In this document: one piece after another, positions 17,609-26,188 of the stretch
Layout of the letters: every line of letters starts with the position of its first letter
Position numbering within the stretch: the stretch's first letter is position 1
From: Candidatus Fermentithermobacillaceae bacterium
GTDB taxonomy: Bacteria > Bacillota > Sulfobacillia > Fermentithermobacillales > Fermentithermobacillaceae
DNA length: 64,000 nt
Reading direction: 5' to 3'
Assembly: GCA_012842685.1 (NCBI GenBank)
Contig: DUSI01000049.1
Location: forward strand, 1-64,000
The notes under the pieces: model-generated
Databases searched by the model: none
The model's input: the letters and a program-made list of their open reading frames with translations, nothing else
Told to the model about the DNA's origin: nothing
Made by a program: the position numbers and the translations under genes

Positions 17609-19390
17609 TTGCGCGTTCCTAACATCTGGAAGACAGTGAAGAAGGCGCTTTCCCCCGCGAGAGGGACGCCTGAACGCGCGCGTTTTTCCCTTGGACACCG
17701 TCCTATCCCTGGGAAGATGCCCAGCAAGGATAGGAAGGGCGCCGAAGAAGGCGGAAAGAAGCTCAGCCATAGTCTTGACGACAACACGCGGGCTCTAAAG
17801 GAGATATTCCACGTGCCCGAGTCGTCTGATGTAGTGTTCAGAGAGATCGTCATCGCAGAGCCCAAGGTGAGGGCTGTTGTTGCCTACATCGAAGGGCTCA
17901 GCAACTTTGACACGATTTTCAAGTGCGTGCTCCAACCTCTGATGCTCATGAGCCCTTTGAGAAAAGGGAGCCTCCAGAGTCCGGTCGACAGGTTGGAGTC
18001 GGCCCTAATCCCCAATGGACAAGTCGAGCGTACGGAAAGCCTCCACAAGCTCGTCGAGAGCATGCTCATGGGCGACACCGTGGTGCTCGTGGAGAAAAGC
18101 GATGTGGCCCTGGTGGTGGAGACCAAGGGGTGGGAACACAGACCGGTCGGCGAGGCCGTCTCTGAGCGAATTGTAAGAGGTCCGCAGCAAGGCTTCGTCG
18201 AGGTGCTCAGCAGCAATACCGCTCTCCTGAGGTCCATCATACAGACGCCCGATCTGGTCGTAGAGAGCCTCGACATCGGCGTCACGGCTCCCAACAAGTG
18301 CGCCCTCATATACGTAGCCTCCATAGCGAACAAGAAGCTGGTCGACGAAGTGAGGCGGAGGATACTGGGGCTTAATGTCTCGGAGATATTCACTTCGGGA
18401 GAGCTCGAGCAGTACATCGAAGATTCCCACAGCCTACTCCCCACCATACTGAGCACGGAAAGGCCCGACAGGGTCGCCGAGCACCTAATGCAGGGCATGT
18501 GCGCCATCATGGTCGCGGGAGATCCCTTCGCGCTCATAGTACCGGCCAACATCTTCGCGTTCCTGGACAGCGCCGAAGATCGCCTGGTCCGCTGGCCCTA
18601 CGGCAACGTGCTCCGCTTCATACGGTACGTGAGCTTTTTCCTCACGATCTACCTGCCCGGCATCTACGTGGCCGTCGTGAGCTACCACCCTGAGATGATC
18701 CCGCCTGCCCTCATGATGGCCATAGCGGCCGCCAGGGAGCCTATCCCGTTCCCGCTCTATGTTGAAGTGCTCGTGATGTTTTTCGGGTTCGAGCTCATCA
18801 GAGAGGCGGGCATAAGGATACCCTCGCCCATTGGCCCTACCATCGGCATCGTGGGAGCCCTGCTTATCGGCGAGGCGGCCGTAACTGCATCCATCGTGAG
18901 CCCCATACTAGTCATCATAATCGCCGTGACGGCCGTGGCCTCTTTCACCCTGCCCAACCTGGAAATCGGGATGTTCATCCGGGTTGCGACGTTCCTCTTT
19001 ATCGTCGCAGGCGCCGCCCTGGGGTTTCTCGGCATTGCAGCCCTTACCTACATCATGCTGTGCCACGCTTTCTCCTTGAACAGCTTCGGGGTGCCTTTCC
19101 TCACGCCGCTGGCGCCTATGAGGAAGCCTTCCTTCCGGGGCGCTTTTGTCACGGCGCCGTGGAAAATCGAACGCAGGCCGCCCTACCTGCGTCCCAGAAA
19201 CGCCTGGCGCCTCGGCCCCCTCGCCCGCCTTTGGGACGCCGGTCTGACCATAGACGATGCGGGGCCAAGGGGAAAGAGAGGTGACGGAAGTGGAGGGATA
19301 CAAGACGGCAGCCCGGGGAACCAAGATGGCCAAAGGAACCGGATCAAACCGGGGAAGCAAGACGCAGGCGACACGCCGGCCGGGAGATAG
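17609..19390 (+). CDS. Spore germination protein, GerA family (germinant receptor subunit A)
   Basis: The 593-residue protein starts (TTG) with a basic, variable 60-residue stretch. The GerA soluble domain follows (about 60-300; SSDVVFREIVIAEPKVRAVV), then a membrane domain (YVSFFLTIYLPGIYVAVVSY; PIGPTIGIVGALLIGEAAV). It is subunit A of a Ger nutrient receptor in the spore inner membrane. The last about 75 residues are hydrophilic and overlap gerB in another frame by about 100 nt. The exact start is uncertain; an ATG at 17717 would remove the first 36 residues. Together with gerB and gerC downstream it forms a complete receptor operon, probably expressed in the forespore. Confidence 0.93.
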   Translation: MRVPNIWKTVKKALSPARGTPERARFSLGHRPIPGKMPSKDRKGAEEGGKKLSHSLDDNTRALKEIFHVPESSDVVFREIVIAEPKVRAVVAYIEGLSNFDTIFKCVLQPLMLMSPLRKGSLQSPVDRLESALIPNGQVERTESLHKLVESMLMGDTVVLVEKSDVALVVETKGWEHRPVGEAVSERIVRGPQQGFVEVLSSNTALLRSIIQTPDLVVESLDIGVTAPNKCALIYVASIANKKLVDEVRRRILGLNVSEIFTSGELEQYIEDSHSLLPTILSTERPDRVAEHLMQGMCAIMVAGDPFALIVPANIFAFLDSAEDRLVRWPYGNVLRFIRYVSFFLTIYLPGIYVAVVSYHPEMIPPALMMAIAAAREPIPFPLYVEVLVMFFGFELIREAGIRIPSPIGPTIGIVGALLIGEAAVTASIVSPILVIIIAVTAVASFTLPNLEIGMFIRVATFLFIVAGAALGFLGIAALTYIMLCHAFSLNSFGVPFLTPLAPMRKPSFRGAFVTAPWKIERRPPYLRPRNAWRLGPLARLWDAGLTIDDAGPRGKRGDGSGGIQDGSPGNQDGQRNRIKPGKQDAGDTPAGR

Positions 19391-20579
19391 CGGCTCAGGG
19401 CAAGCAAAACGGCAGGCCCCGGAGACAGGTGAAGCGGCCCTGGCGCTCGGTCATATCTCGACGAACCAGGTAGCGGCTCTTCTCGGTTTCCTGTTGGGTG
19501 TTAAGTCTTTCCTCATAACGCCAACGTTCCTCACCATGAGGCTTTCTACGGGTGCCTGGATCTCTGTTATCCTATCCACCGCCGTCGGGGTCTTCGCGGC
19601 GACCGGGTGGCTCAAATGGTCGGAGCTGACCAGCGGCCTTCCTTTTTTCCAGGCACTTCAGGCAACGCTCGGCAGGTTCCTTGGCACGCTGGTTTGCGCT
19701 TTGATCACGATTTCTTTTCTGGTAGCTATATCCTTCAGCATGCGCCTCTTCGCGGGCGGCGCGGTGATCGGACTCCTTCCTGACGTGCCGATCGAGATTC
19801 TCCTCATAGTGCTCATATTCGCCAGCGCCTACTCGGCCTGGACCGGACTCGAGAGCCTGGCCCGGGCGTCTACGTTTTTCTTCGCGCCCACGCTGCTGTC
19901 TTTCATCATAATTGTAGTCACCTCCATGAGGGACCTGGACCTCAGGAACCTCCTCCCCTTCTGGGGACCTGGTCCTGTGGAGGTGGGCCTGGCAGGGTTT
20001 CAGCTCGTGGGGCTCTGGGGGATACTGCCGGCATTCGCAGCCCTGAAGACCTACATCCGCCGCGAAGAAGAGCTGAGAACCGGCGTGCTGACGGGGCTCA
20101 TAGCGGCAGGCACCACCTTAACCGCGAGCGTCATCGCGCTTCTCCTCTTCTTTCCTTACCCGTCGGGCACGCGCCTAAGTCACCCCATGGGGATACTTGC
20201 GAGGTCCATATACCTGGGCAGGTATTTTCAGCGCCTGGAGGCGCTGTTCATCTTTACCTGGTTTTTCCCCTCGGCGATCCAGGCCGGTTTTACTTACTTC
20301 GTAATCCTCGTCTTCCTGGCACAGATGTCCGGGGTCAACACGTACCGGCCTTTCCTGCCGGCCGTTTCCCTGGCTACCTTCGCCATTGCGGCCATGCCCG
20401 TGAGCGTCCACAAAGCGGCAGAGCTTCTCGCGACCTACTTCTTCGACTCGGTAGGCATCGCCATAATCTCCCTCGGCTGGGTGCTGTATGCCGTGGCCCG
20501 ACTGAGAAGGATCAAGCCGCCCGGAGCGGGAGGTGACCAGAGTACCCATGAAGAAGAGCTGGCCTCTACGCCTTCTTAG
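19290..20579 (+). CDS. Spore germination protein, GerB family (germinant receptor subunit B)
   Basis: This is a polytopic amino-acid/polyamine-transporter-like protein with about ten membrane helices. It begins HISTNQVAALLGFLLGVKSF and includes AFAALKTYIRREEELRTGVL and a C-terminal SVGIAIISLGWVLYAVARL. GerB subunits carry the ligand pocket of the receptor. I chose the GTG at 19290 because GAGAGGTGA lies just upstream; an ATG at 19326 and an earlier start at 19257 are alternatives. All give a large overlap with the end of gerA, so translation is likely coupled. The first about 50 residues are hydrophilic. Confidence 0.92.
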   Translation: MEGYKTAARGTKMAKGTGSNRGSKTQATRRPGDSGSGQAKRQAPETGEAALALGHISTNQVAALLGFLLGVKSFLITPTFLTMRLSTGAWISVILSTAVGVFAATGWLKWSELTSGLPFFQALQATLGRFLGTLVCALITISFLVAISFSMRLFAGGAVIGLLPDVPIEILLIVLIFASAYSAWTGLESLARASTFFFAPTLLSFIIIVVTSMRDLDLRNLLPFWGPGPVEVGLAGFQLVGLWGILPAFAALKTYIRREEELRTGVLTGLIAAGTTLTASVIALLLFFPYPSGTRLSHPMGILARSIYLGRYFQRLEALFIFTWFFPSAIQAGFTYFVILVFLAQMSGVNTYRPFLPAVSLATFAIAAMPVSVHKAAELLATYFFDSVGIAIISLGWVLYAVARLRRIKPPGAGGDQSTHEEELASTPS

Positions 20580-21795
20580 AACCTCGGTGGCGCTTCTCGT
20601 TGCCCTTTCTCTCCTCCTTCCCGCCTGCTGGGGGCGGAGGGAAATCGAGGAGAGGTCATTCATCCACGTCTTGGGCATCGACAAAGGAACAACCGGGAGG
20701 GTCCTCGTCACCGTCGCCATCGCGGTGGCGAGGTCGCTGCAGCAAAGCCCCACCGGAGACCACGGCCAAGGGAAGACTTCCGTGATACTCGACGGAGAAG
20801 GTTCCGACATCGTGGATGCTTTGAACAAGCTCGAGGCTATAAGCTCCAGAGAATACACTGGACAGCACATAACCTGCGTGATACTGGGAGAAGAATTCGC
20901 TCAAGACGACATCTCCCCCGTGATCGATGTGTTCCACCGGGGACTCGAGTTCCGCCCGACCACCCTAGTCGTGGTGTGCAAGGGCGAGGCGCGTGAGTTT
21001 ATCCGGGGACTCAGGGCGCCAGAAGAAGTGGACATCGCAGATTACCTCACAAAAGTGATTGACACGGGATACAGCTCCCTGGGTTATTGCCCGGCAGTCA
21101 CCATGCACGACTTCGCCGAGCGCTATCAGACCCTGGAGGCATCTCCCTGGGCGCCACTCCTCGCCCTGGCGTCTCCCACCGGAGGCCAGGCGAAGCCCGG
21201 AGGACCCGAAGAAGAAAAGGCGGGCAACAGCGATCTCATGCCCGCGGCCATAGTCGGTACGGCGCTTTTCGCGCTTGCCGATGGCAAGTACCGGATGGTG
21301 GGATACCTTACCGCCGAAGAAACCAGGGCCGCTCTGGTCCTCTGGGGACGGCCCCGCTCCTGGTTCCTGGACATAGACAGTCCAGGCGACGAAGGGCTTA
21401 TCAGCATCGCCGTCAAGCACGCGTCGGTGCGCACTAAGGTAAATCGCGAGGGCGAGAAGGTCTCAGTGCATTTCATCATCCGCCTGAGCGGCTCCATCGA
21501 GGAGTATGTGGTGGATCCCAACGCTCCTCCCACAACCGACCGGACGCGTGCGGCCATGGCGGAGACGGCTGCCCAGAGGGTTGCACAGCTGTGCCAGACA
21601 TCCTTCGACAAAATGATGAAGCTCGGCTCAGACGCCATAGCCCTCGGGAGGTCCGTCCACGGTACTTTCCGTACCATGCCCGAGTGGGAGGCTTTCAACT
21701 GGCCCTCAAGGCTAAAGGATGTGACCGCCACCTTCGAAGTGAGGTTTGACATTTACTCCACCGGATTCGCCTTTCACCGGCCCCTTCCCAGGTAG
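20548..21795 (+). CDS. Spore germination lipoprotein, GerC family (germinant receptor subunit C)
   Basis: The protein has a lipoprotein signal (basic residues, LLVALSLLLP, lipobox Leu-Pro-Ala-Cys) followed by WGRREIEERSFIHVLGIDKG, the GerC hallmark. Three alpha/beta domains follow; the C-terminal one contains KDVTATFEVRFDIYSTG. GerC is anchored by diacylglycerol to the spore inner membrane and is required for receptor function. The ATG at 20548 follows GGGAGGTGA at a slightly long distance; a GTG at 20533 is possible. The gene overlaps the end of gerB by 32 nt. Confidence 0.93.
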   Translation: MKKSWPLRLLRTSVALLVALSLLLPACWGRREIEERSFIHVLGIDKGTTGRVLVTVAIAVARSLQQSPTGDHGQGKTSVILDGEGSDIVDALNKLEAISSREYTGQHITCVILGEEFAQDDISPVIDVFHRGLEFRPTTLVVVCKGEAREFIRGLRAPEEVDIADYLTKVIDTGYSSLGYCPAVTMHDFAERYQTLEASPWAPLLALASPTGGQAKPGGPEEEKAGNSDLMPAAIVGTALFALADGKYRMVGYLTAEETRAALVLWGRPRSWFLDIDSPGDEGLISIAVKHASVRTKVNREGEKVSVHFIIRLSGSIEEYVVDPNAPPTTDRTRAAMAETAAQRVAQLCQTSFDKMMKLGSDAIALGRSVHGTFRTMPEWEAFNWPSRLKDVTATFEVRFDIYSTGFAFHRPLPR

Positions 21796-21911
21796 CCTTC
21801 GGCACTGCAAAGGACGAGTGAGTGCCCCTCGTTAAGGCGCCAAAGTCGCAGGAATGCGGCGTCCTGCTCCCGAAGAGAGTACGGGAGTTTTCCTCTTTCG
21901 GGGGCTACATA

Positions 21912-22589
21912 ATGGACAAGAGCCAGGCTGCTAGGAAAGAACATGACAGGACCAGGCAGCTTTACGAGTACGACGAAGCAGAACGGCGAGTTCACCGCCT
22001 GATAGCGGGCGTAGACGAGGTAGGGAGAGGACCTATGGCCGGCCCCGTTGTGGCTGCAGCGGTGATCCTCCCCCCACGGCCCCTTATAGACGGGATAGAC
22101 GACAGCAAGAAGCTTACTGCCAAGAAGCGTGAGAAGCTTTTCCAGGCCATACTCGATACTTGCGTGGCCTTTGGGATCGGCATGAGGTCCTCGAGGTTCG
22201 TAGACGATCGAGGCATAGTCGAGGCAACCCATTCGGCCATGAGGATGGCCGTCAAGTCGCTGCTCATGCAGGGCCTCAGGCCTGACTTGGTGCTCGTGGA
22301 CGGGTACGAGATAAAGGGTCTTCCCATTTCCCAGAGAGCCCTCGTGAAAGGAGATTCATTGTCGGCTTCGGTGGCCTGCGCTTCGATCATCGCCAAGGTG
22401 GTGAGAGACCGCGTCATGGACGGATTTGAGTCTCTCTATCCTGGCTACGGTTTTGAGAAGCATAAAGGCTACTGCACTGCTTCCCACAGGGCTCTCGTGA
22501 AGGCCTTGGGACCCTGCCCCATACACCGGAGGTCTTTCGCTCCGGTCTCAGGGGAAGTCGATGACGCCCTTCAAGAGCTCGAACTCTAG
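21912..22589 (+). CDS. rnhB: Ribonuclease HII
   Basis: The protein (about 225 residues from ATG 21912; up to 255 from a GTG at 21822) has the RNase HII signature IAGVDEVGRGPMAGPVVAAA with catalytic Asp-Glu. Further motifs are DDSKKLTAKKREKLF, LVDGYEIKG and SASVACASIIAKVVRDR. It cuts RNA in RNA-DNA hybrids and at misincorporated ribonucleotides. In relatives rnhB runs in the same direction as yraN and comM; here it is on the opposite strand. Its last 42 bases overlap the end of yraN tail to tail. The ATG has a GGGGG site upstream, which decides my start. Confidence 0.94.
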   Translation: MDKSQAARKEHDRTRQLYEYDEAERRVHRLIAGVDEVGRGPMAGPVVAAAVILPPRPLIDGIDDSKKLTAKKREKLFQAILDTCVAFGIGMRSSRFVDDRGIVEATHSAMRMAVKSLLMQGLRPDLVLVDGYEIKGLPISQRALVKGDSLSASVACASIIAKVVRDRVMDGFESLYPGYGFEKHKGYCTASHRALVKALGPCPIHRRSFAPVSGEVDDALQELEL

Positions 22590-22997
22590 GGGGCCTATGT
22601 CCGGCACATCCACCGTCGCTCTTCCTTCCGCGGTGCCGGATCCGCCTTTACCTTTCGCCATCGCCGGACACGCCAGGCAAACATCCAGCCGGACAACAGG
22701 CGTGTCATCGCGGGTCCTTGCCGCCAGGTACTGGTGGACTGCCAGCTTCATGCGGGAGATCTTCTTCCAATCCAGAGACTCGGCGGGCGATTCCACGGCC
22801 GCCTGTCCCCTATACCTCACTTCTACAAAGACGAGGCAAGCTCCATCCAGGGCCACGATGTCTATCTCGCCGAGCCTCGAGGTGTAGTTTCTCTCGAGGA
22901 TGACGTAACCCTCGGATTCCAAGTAGGCGCAGGCCGCGCTTTCAACGAGGCGCCCGAGTTCTCGCGAACTCTTCTTGCCGCTGCGCCTACTCCCCAC
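22548..22997 (-). CDS. YraN family (UPF0102) endonuclease-like protein
   Basis: The 149-residue protein has the UPF0102 core: GRLVESAACAYLESEGYVIL, then RLGEIDIVALDGACLVFVEV and YRGQAAVESPAESLDWKK. This is a restriction-endonuclease-like fold whose Glu/Asp-x-Glu-x-Lys-type residues are present (GEID and VEVRYR). Its function is not established, though it travels with comM and dprA. I place the start at GTG 22995-22997 (GGGGGAAC site), overlapping the comM stop by 11 nt. A longer reading to 23144 would lie inside comM. The C-terminus overlaps rnhB on the other strand. Confidence 0.85.
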   Translation of the reverse strand: MGSRRSGKKSSRELGRLVESAACAYLESEGYVILERNYTSRLGEIDIVALDGACLVFVEVRYRGQAAVESPAESLDWKKISRMKLAVHQYLAARTRDDTPVVRLDVCLACPAMAKGKGGSGTAEGRATVDVPDIGPLEFELLKGVIDFP

Positions 22998-24513
22998 GTT
23001 CCCCCACGACCTGCCTGTAAGAGAGGGCTTCTGCGACGTGTTCTTCCTCAACTCGGGGCGAGCCTTCGAGGTCTGCGACGGACACCGCCACCTTGAGGAC
23101 CCTGTAGTACGCGCGTGTCGAGAGCCCCATCTTTGTGACGGCATCGAAAGCGAGCCTCCTCGCGCTGCCCGAAAAGGTAACCAGGGTGGAAATCTCCCTG
23201 GGACCCATTTCTGCGTTCACGCAGATGTCTGATGACAGGAAGCGCCTTGCCTGCCTTTCGCGGGCCTCTGCCACCAGTCCCCTGAGTCTTTCCGAGTCTT
23301 CGCCTCGAGCGCCGCCCAGCTCCTCAACCGGCACTCGGCCGACTGCTATCGATATATCCATGCGGTCGAGAAAGGGACCGCTCAGTCTCCCGACATAGCT
23401 CCTCCGGGCGTGGGAAGTACATGTACACTCCCTGACACCATCACCGTAATACCCGCACGGGCAGTTGTTCATCGCTCCCACGAGCTGAAAGCGGCATGGG
23501 AACTTGTAGGTACCCCTGGAACGGGTAACGACCGCGTATCCATCTTCGAGGGGCTGCCTGAGGGCGTTCAGCACCGCAGGAGAGAACTCGGGCATTTCGT
23601 CGAGAAACAGGACTCCTCTGTGGGCAAGGCTTACCTCTCCTGGACGGGGATTTGCGCCACCTCCTATGAGGGCGGTGGCCGTCACCGTGTGGTGAGGCGC
23701 GCGGAAAGGCCTCTGCCTCATGAGGCCGGTTCCCGGCGGCAGGACCCCGGCCACGCTGTGTATCCTCATGACTTCAAGGGCTTCTTCCCTGGTAAGGTCG
23801 GGAAGGATGCCCGGAAGGGCGCGGGCCAGCATGCTCTTCCCAACGCCCGGCGGACCTTTGAGCAGCAGGTTATGGCTGCCCGCGGCAGCAACCAGCAAAG
23901 CCCTCTTGGCGACAGCCTGTCCCCTGATCTCGGCCATATCGACGGTTCTTTGGGTATCCGGGGTAGACACGGCCTTTGGAGGGGCGACTGGCTTCAGACA
24001 GTTCTCTCCTCTCAGGAAGCCGGCAGCCTCCCTCAGGGACCTCGCGGCGCGGATCTCGATCCCGTCAAGGAAACACACTTCGCCCGAGTTTTCGTAGGGC
24101 ACCACTGCGCCTTTGAACCCACCCGCGAGGGAAAGCACCATGGGCAGGACCCCTCTCACGGGTCTTATCCCGCCGTCTAGGGCCAGCTCTCCGAGGAACA
24201 GGTATTGATCCCTGTCTCCGCCCACCGGAACCTGACCTGAAGCCGTCAATATCCCCAGGGCAATCGCCAGGTCTATCTGGGATCCATCTTTGTGGAGATC
24301 CGCGGGGGCAAGATTCACTGTTATCCTTCTCGCAGGCATCTCAAACCCCGAATTCTTCACGGCTGACCTCACCCTGTGGCGGGATTCCCGCACGGCGGTA
24401 TCGGCTAGGCCAACGATCTCAAGGCCCGGCAGCCCGCCTGACACGTCAGTCTCTACTCGCACGGGTACCCCATCGATCCCGGCGATGGTGGCGCTCAGGA
24501 GTCGCGAAAACAA
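22987..24513 (-). CDS. comM: YifB/ComM family Mg-chelatase-like AAA ATPase
   Basis: The 508-residue protein has the N-terminal ChlI-like/Lon-C fold (GLPGLEIVGLADTAVRESRH), Walker A LLKGPPGVGKSMLARALPGI and Walker B GVLFLDEMPEFSPAVLNALR. A Cys-rich loop follows (MNNCPCGYYGDGVRECTCT). In naturally competent bacteria ComM is a helicase that promotes branch migration during integration of foreign DNA, which fits its neighbourhood with dprA. In many Bacillota its role is untested. Length and all AAA motifs are complete. Confidence 0.93.
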   Translation of the reverse strand: MFSRLLSATIAGIDGVPVRVETDVSGGLPGLEIVGLADTAVRESRHRVRSAVKNSGFEMPARRITVNLAPADLHKDGSQIDLAIALGILTASGQVPVGGDRDQYLFLGELALDGGIRPVRGVLPMVLSLAGGFKGAVVPYENSGEVCFLDGIEIRAARSLREAAGFLRGENCLKPVAPPKAVSTPDTQRTVDMAEIRGQAVAKRALLVAAAGSHNLLLKGPPGVGKSMLARALPGILPDLTREEALEVMRIHSVAGVLPPGTGLMRQRPFRAPHHTVTATALIGGGANPRPGEVSLAHRGVLFLDEMPEFSPAVLNALRQPLEDGYAVVTRSRGTYKFPCRFQLVGAMNNCPCGYYGDGVRECTCTSHARRSYVGRLSGPFLDRMDISIAVGRVPVEELGGARGEDSERLRGLVAEARERQARRFLSSDICVNAEMGPREISTLVTFSGSARRLAFDAVTKMGLSTRAYYRVLKVAVSVADLEGSPRVEEEHVAEALSYRQVVGERGE

Positions 24514-24637
24514 CCCGTCAGTTCAACCTCCAGGCGATCTCTCTCGACAGTCCATGCCATAGTTTACCACAAACTACCAACTTTTGCCATACTCTTCGTT
24601 CCTCGCTCAACCAGGCTCGAACGGCGCCGTAACCTTG

Positions 24638-24667
24638 TTGCTAGCCCGAGATGTTCAATGCTAGAAT
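24638..24667 (+). promoter_or_regulatory. Candidate sigma-A promoter for the MATE transporter gene
   Basis: TTGCTA (24638-24643) and TAGAAT (24662-24667) are separated by 18 bp, close to the housekeeping consensus. Initiation would give a leader of about 120 bases before the favoured ATG at 24797. It is a sequence match only. Confidence 0.4.
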
Positions 24668-24796
24668 GTTTGGAGTACAGAAATATCACCGGTTCATACG
24701 GGAATGGAGAACGGAGCCGTGGCGTACGAAGCAGACACCCGGGAGAAACCCGATGTTGAGTTATCTCACGATTCCGACGGGGGAGGAGCCTCTGCA

Positions 24797-26185
24797 ATGG
24801 CTCTGTCCGAGCCCAAGCTCGCCCCCGAAGCAGAAACGTGTGAAGCGATTGAATCGCTGAAGGATCTCAGGAAAAGGATCTTCAACTTGGCCCTTCCGGC
24901 CCTTGCCGAGATGACCCTCATGACCCTGGTTTCAATGGTTGACATGATACAGGTCGGGAGGCTCGGTCCCTGGGCCATCACTTCCGTGGGTCTTTCCAAC
25001 CAGCCGATGTTCATCGCGATGTCGGTCTTCATGTCTCTGAACGTCGGCGCGACCGCCGTGGTAGCCCGGTCGATCGGCGCGAAGAAGACCGAAGACGCCT
25101 ACGCCGCCGCAAGGCAGGCTCTCGTAATGGCGACTATACTGGGAGCAATACTGGCGGGGCTGGGAATGGTTTTTGCCCCTTCCCTATTGCGCATGATGGG
25201 TGCCGAGGACGATGTCATGGGTCCCGGCACGACCTACCTCAGGATCGTGGCGGCTGGTCTCGTCTTCCAGGGAGCTGCCGTAAGCCTTACCGCATCCCTC
25301 AGAGGTGCCGGTGACACCAAGACACCCATGTCGGTGAACATGATCGCCAACCTGGTGAACGTGGTGGGCAATTTCGTGCTGATCAACGGTTACCTGGGTT
25401 TCCCGCGGCTCGAGGTGGCGGGCGCGGCCTACGCGACCACCTTTTCACGCCTGGTGGCCCTTGTGCTGATCTTTAGGAAAGTCTTCGGCCACAAAGGCGC
25501 TATCAAGATGTCCCTCCACGACTCCTTCAAACCTGACCCAGAGGTGCTGAAGAGGATTTTCCGCGTCGGCATTCCGGCGGCCATGGAGCAGCTGGTCATG
25601 CGCTCGGGGATGATGACGTTCGCGCGTATAGTCGCAAGCCTCGGGACCGTGACTTACGCCGCGCACCAGGTCGCCCTGAACATAGAAGGTCTCTCCTTCA
25701 CGCCGCCTATGTCCTTCCAAACGGCATCCACCACCCTGTGCGGCCAGAGTCTCGGCGCCAAGAGCCCAGAGGGGGCCATCAGGGCGGCGAGAGAATGTCA
25801 GAAGATGGCGCTCATAGGCGCCAGTCTTGCGGGACTCGTCCTCTTCTTCGGTGGGCGCTACATCGCCTGGGCGTATACCGACGATCCCGTCGTCATCACG
25901 CTCTCTGCCAACGTCCTCAAGATGATAGCCTTCGTCCAGCCCTTCCTGGCCACCAACTTCGTGCTGGCCGGAGCGTTGCGCGGCGCAGGCGACACCAGAT
26001 GGACCATGTACATCACCATGGCCGGAGTATGGGGCGTGCGCGTGTTAACGGCCTACATCCTCGTCATGAGGATGGGACTTGGGCTCTACGGGGCGTGGAT
26101 AGCCATGGGGCTCGACATGATAGCCAGGGCTATCCTAGTAGAACTCCGTTTCAGGGCTGGGCACTGGACCAAACTGAGGGTATAG
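24797..26185 (+). CDS. MATE family efflux transporter
   Basis: The protein (about 462 residues) has twelve predicted membrane helices and the two internally related halves of the MATE fold. Both contain an ASLRGAGDTKTP / AGALRGAGDTRWT motif. It also has SVDMIQVGRLG-like and VGATAVVARSIGAKK segments. MATE pumps expel drugs or cationic compounds using H+ or Na+ gradients; the substrate cannot be read from sequence. I prefer the ATG at 24797 because GGGAGGAG lies 8 bases upstream; an upstream ATG at 24704 would add 31 hydrophilic residues without a ribosome site. It ends 3 bp from the convergent MFS gene. Confidence 0.9.
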   Translation: MALSEPKLAPEAETCEAIESLKDLRKRIFNLALPALAEMTLMTLVSMVDMIQVGRLGPWAITSVGLSNQPMFIAMSVFMSLNVGATAVVARSIGAKKTEDAYAAARQALVMATILGAILAGLGMVFAPSLLRMMGAEDDVMGPGTTYLRIVAAGLVFQGAAVSLTASLRGAGDTKTPMSVNMIANLVNVVGNFVLINGYLGFPRLEVAGAAYATTFSRLVALVLIFRKVFGHKGAIKMSLHDSFKPDPEVLKRIFRVGIPAAMEQLVMRSGMMTFARIVASLGTVTYAAHQVALNIEGLSFTPPMSFQTASTTLCGQSLGAKSPEGAIRAARECQKMALIGASLAGLVLFFGGRYIAWAYTDDPVVITLSANVLKMIAFVQPFLATNFVLAGALRGAGDTRWTMYITMAGVWGVRVLTAYILVMRMGLGLYGAWIAMGLDMIARAILVELRFRAGHWTKLRV

Positions 26186-26188
26186 GGA

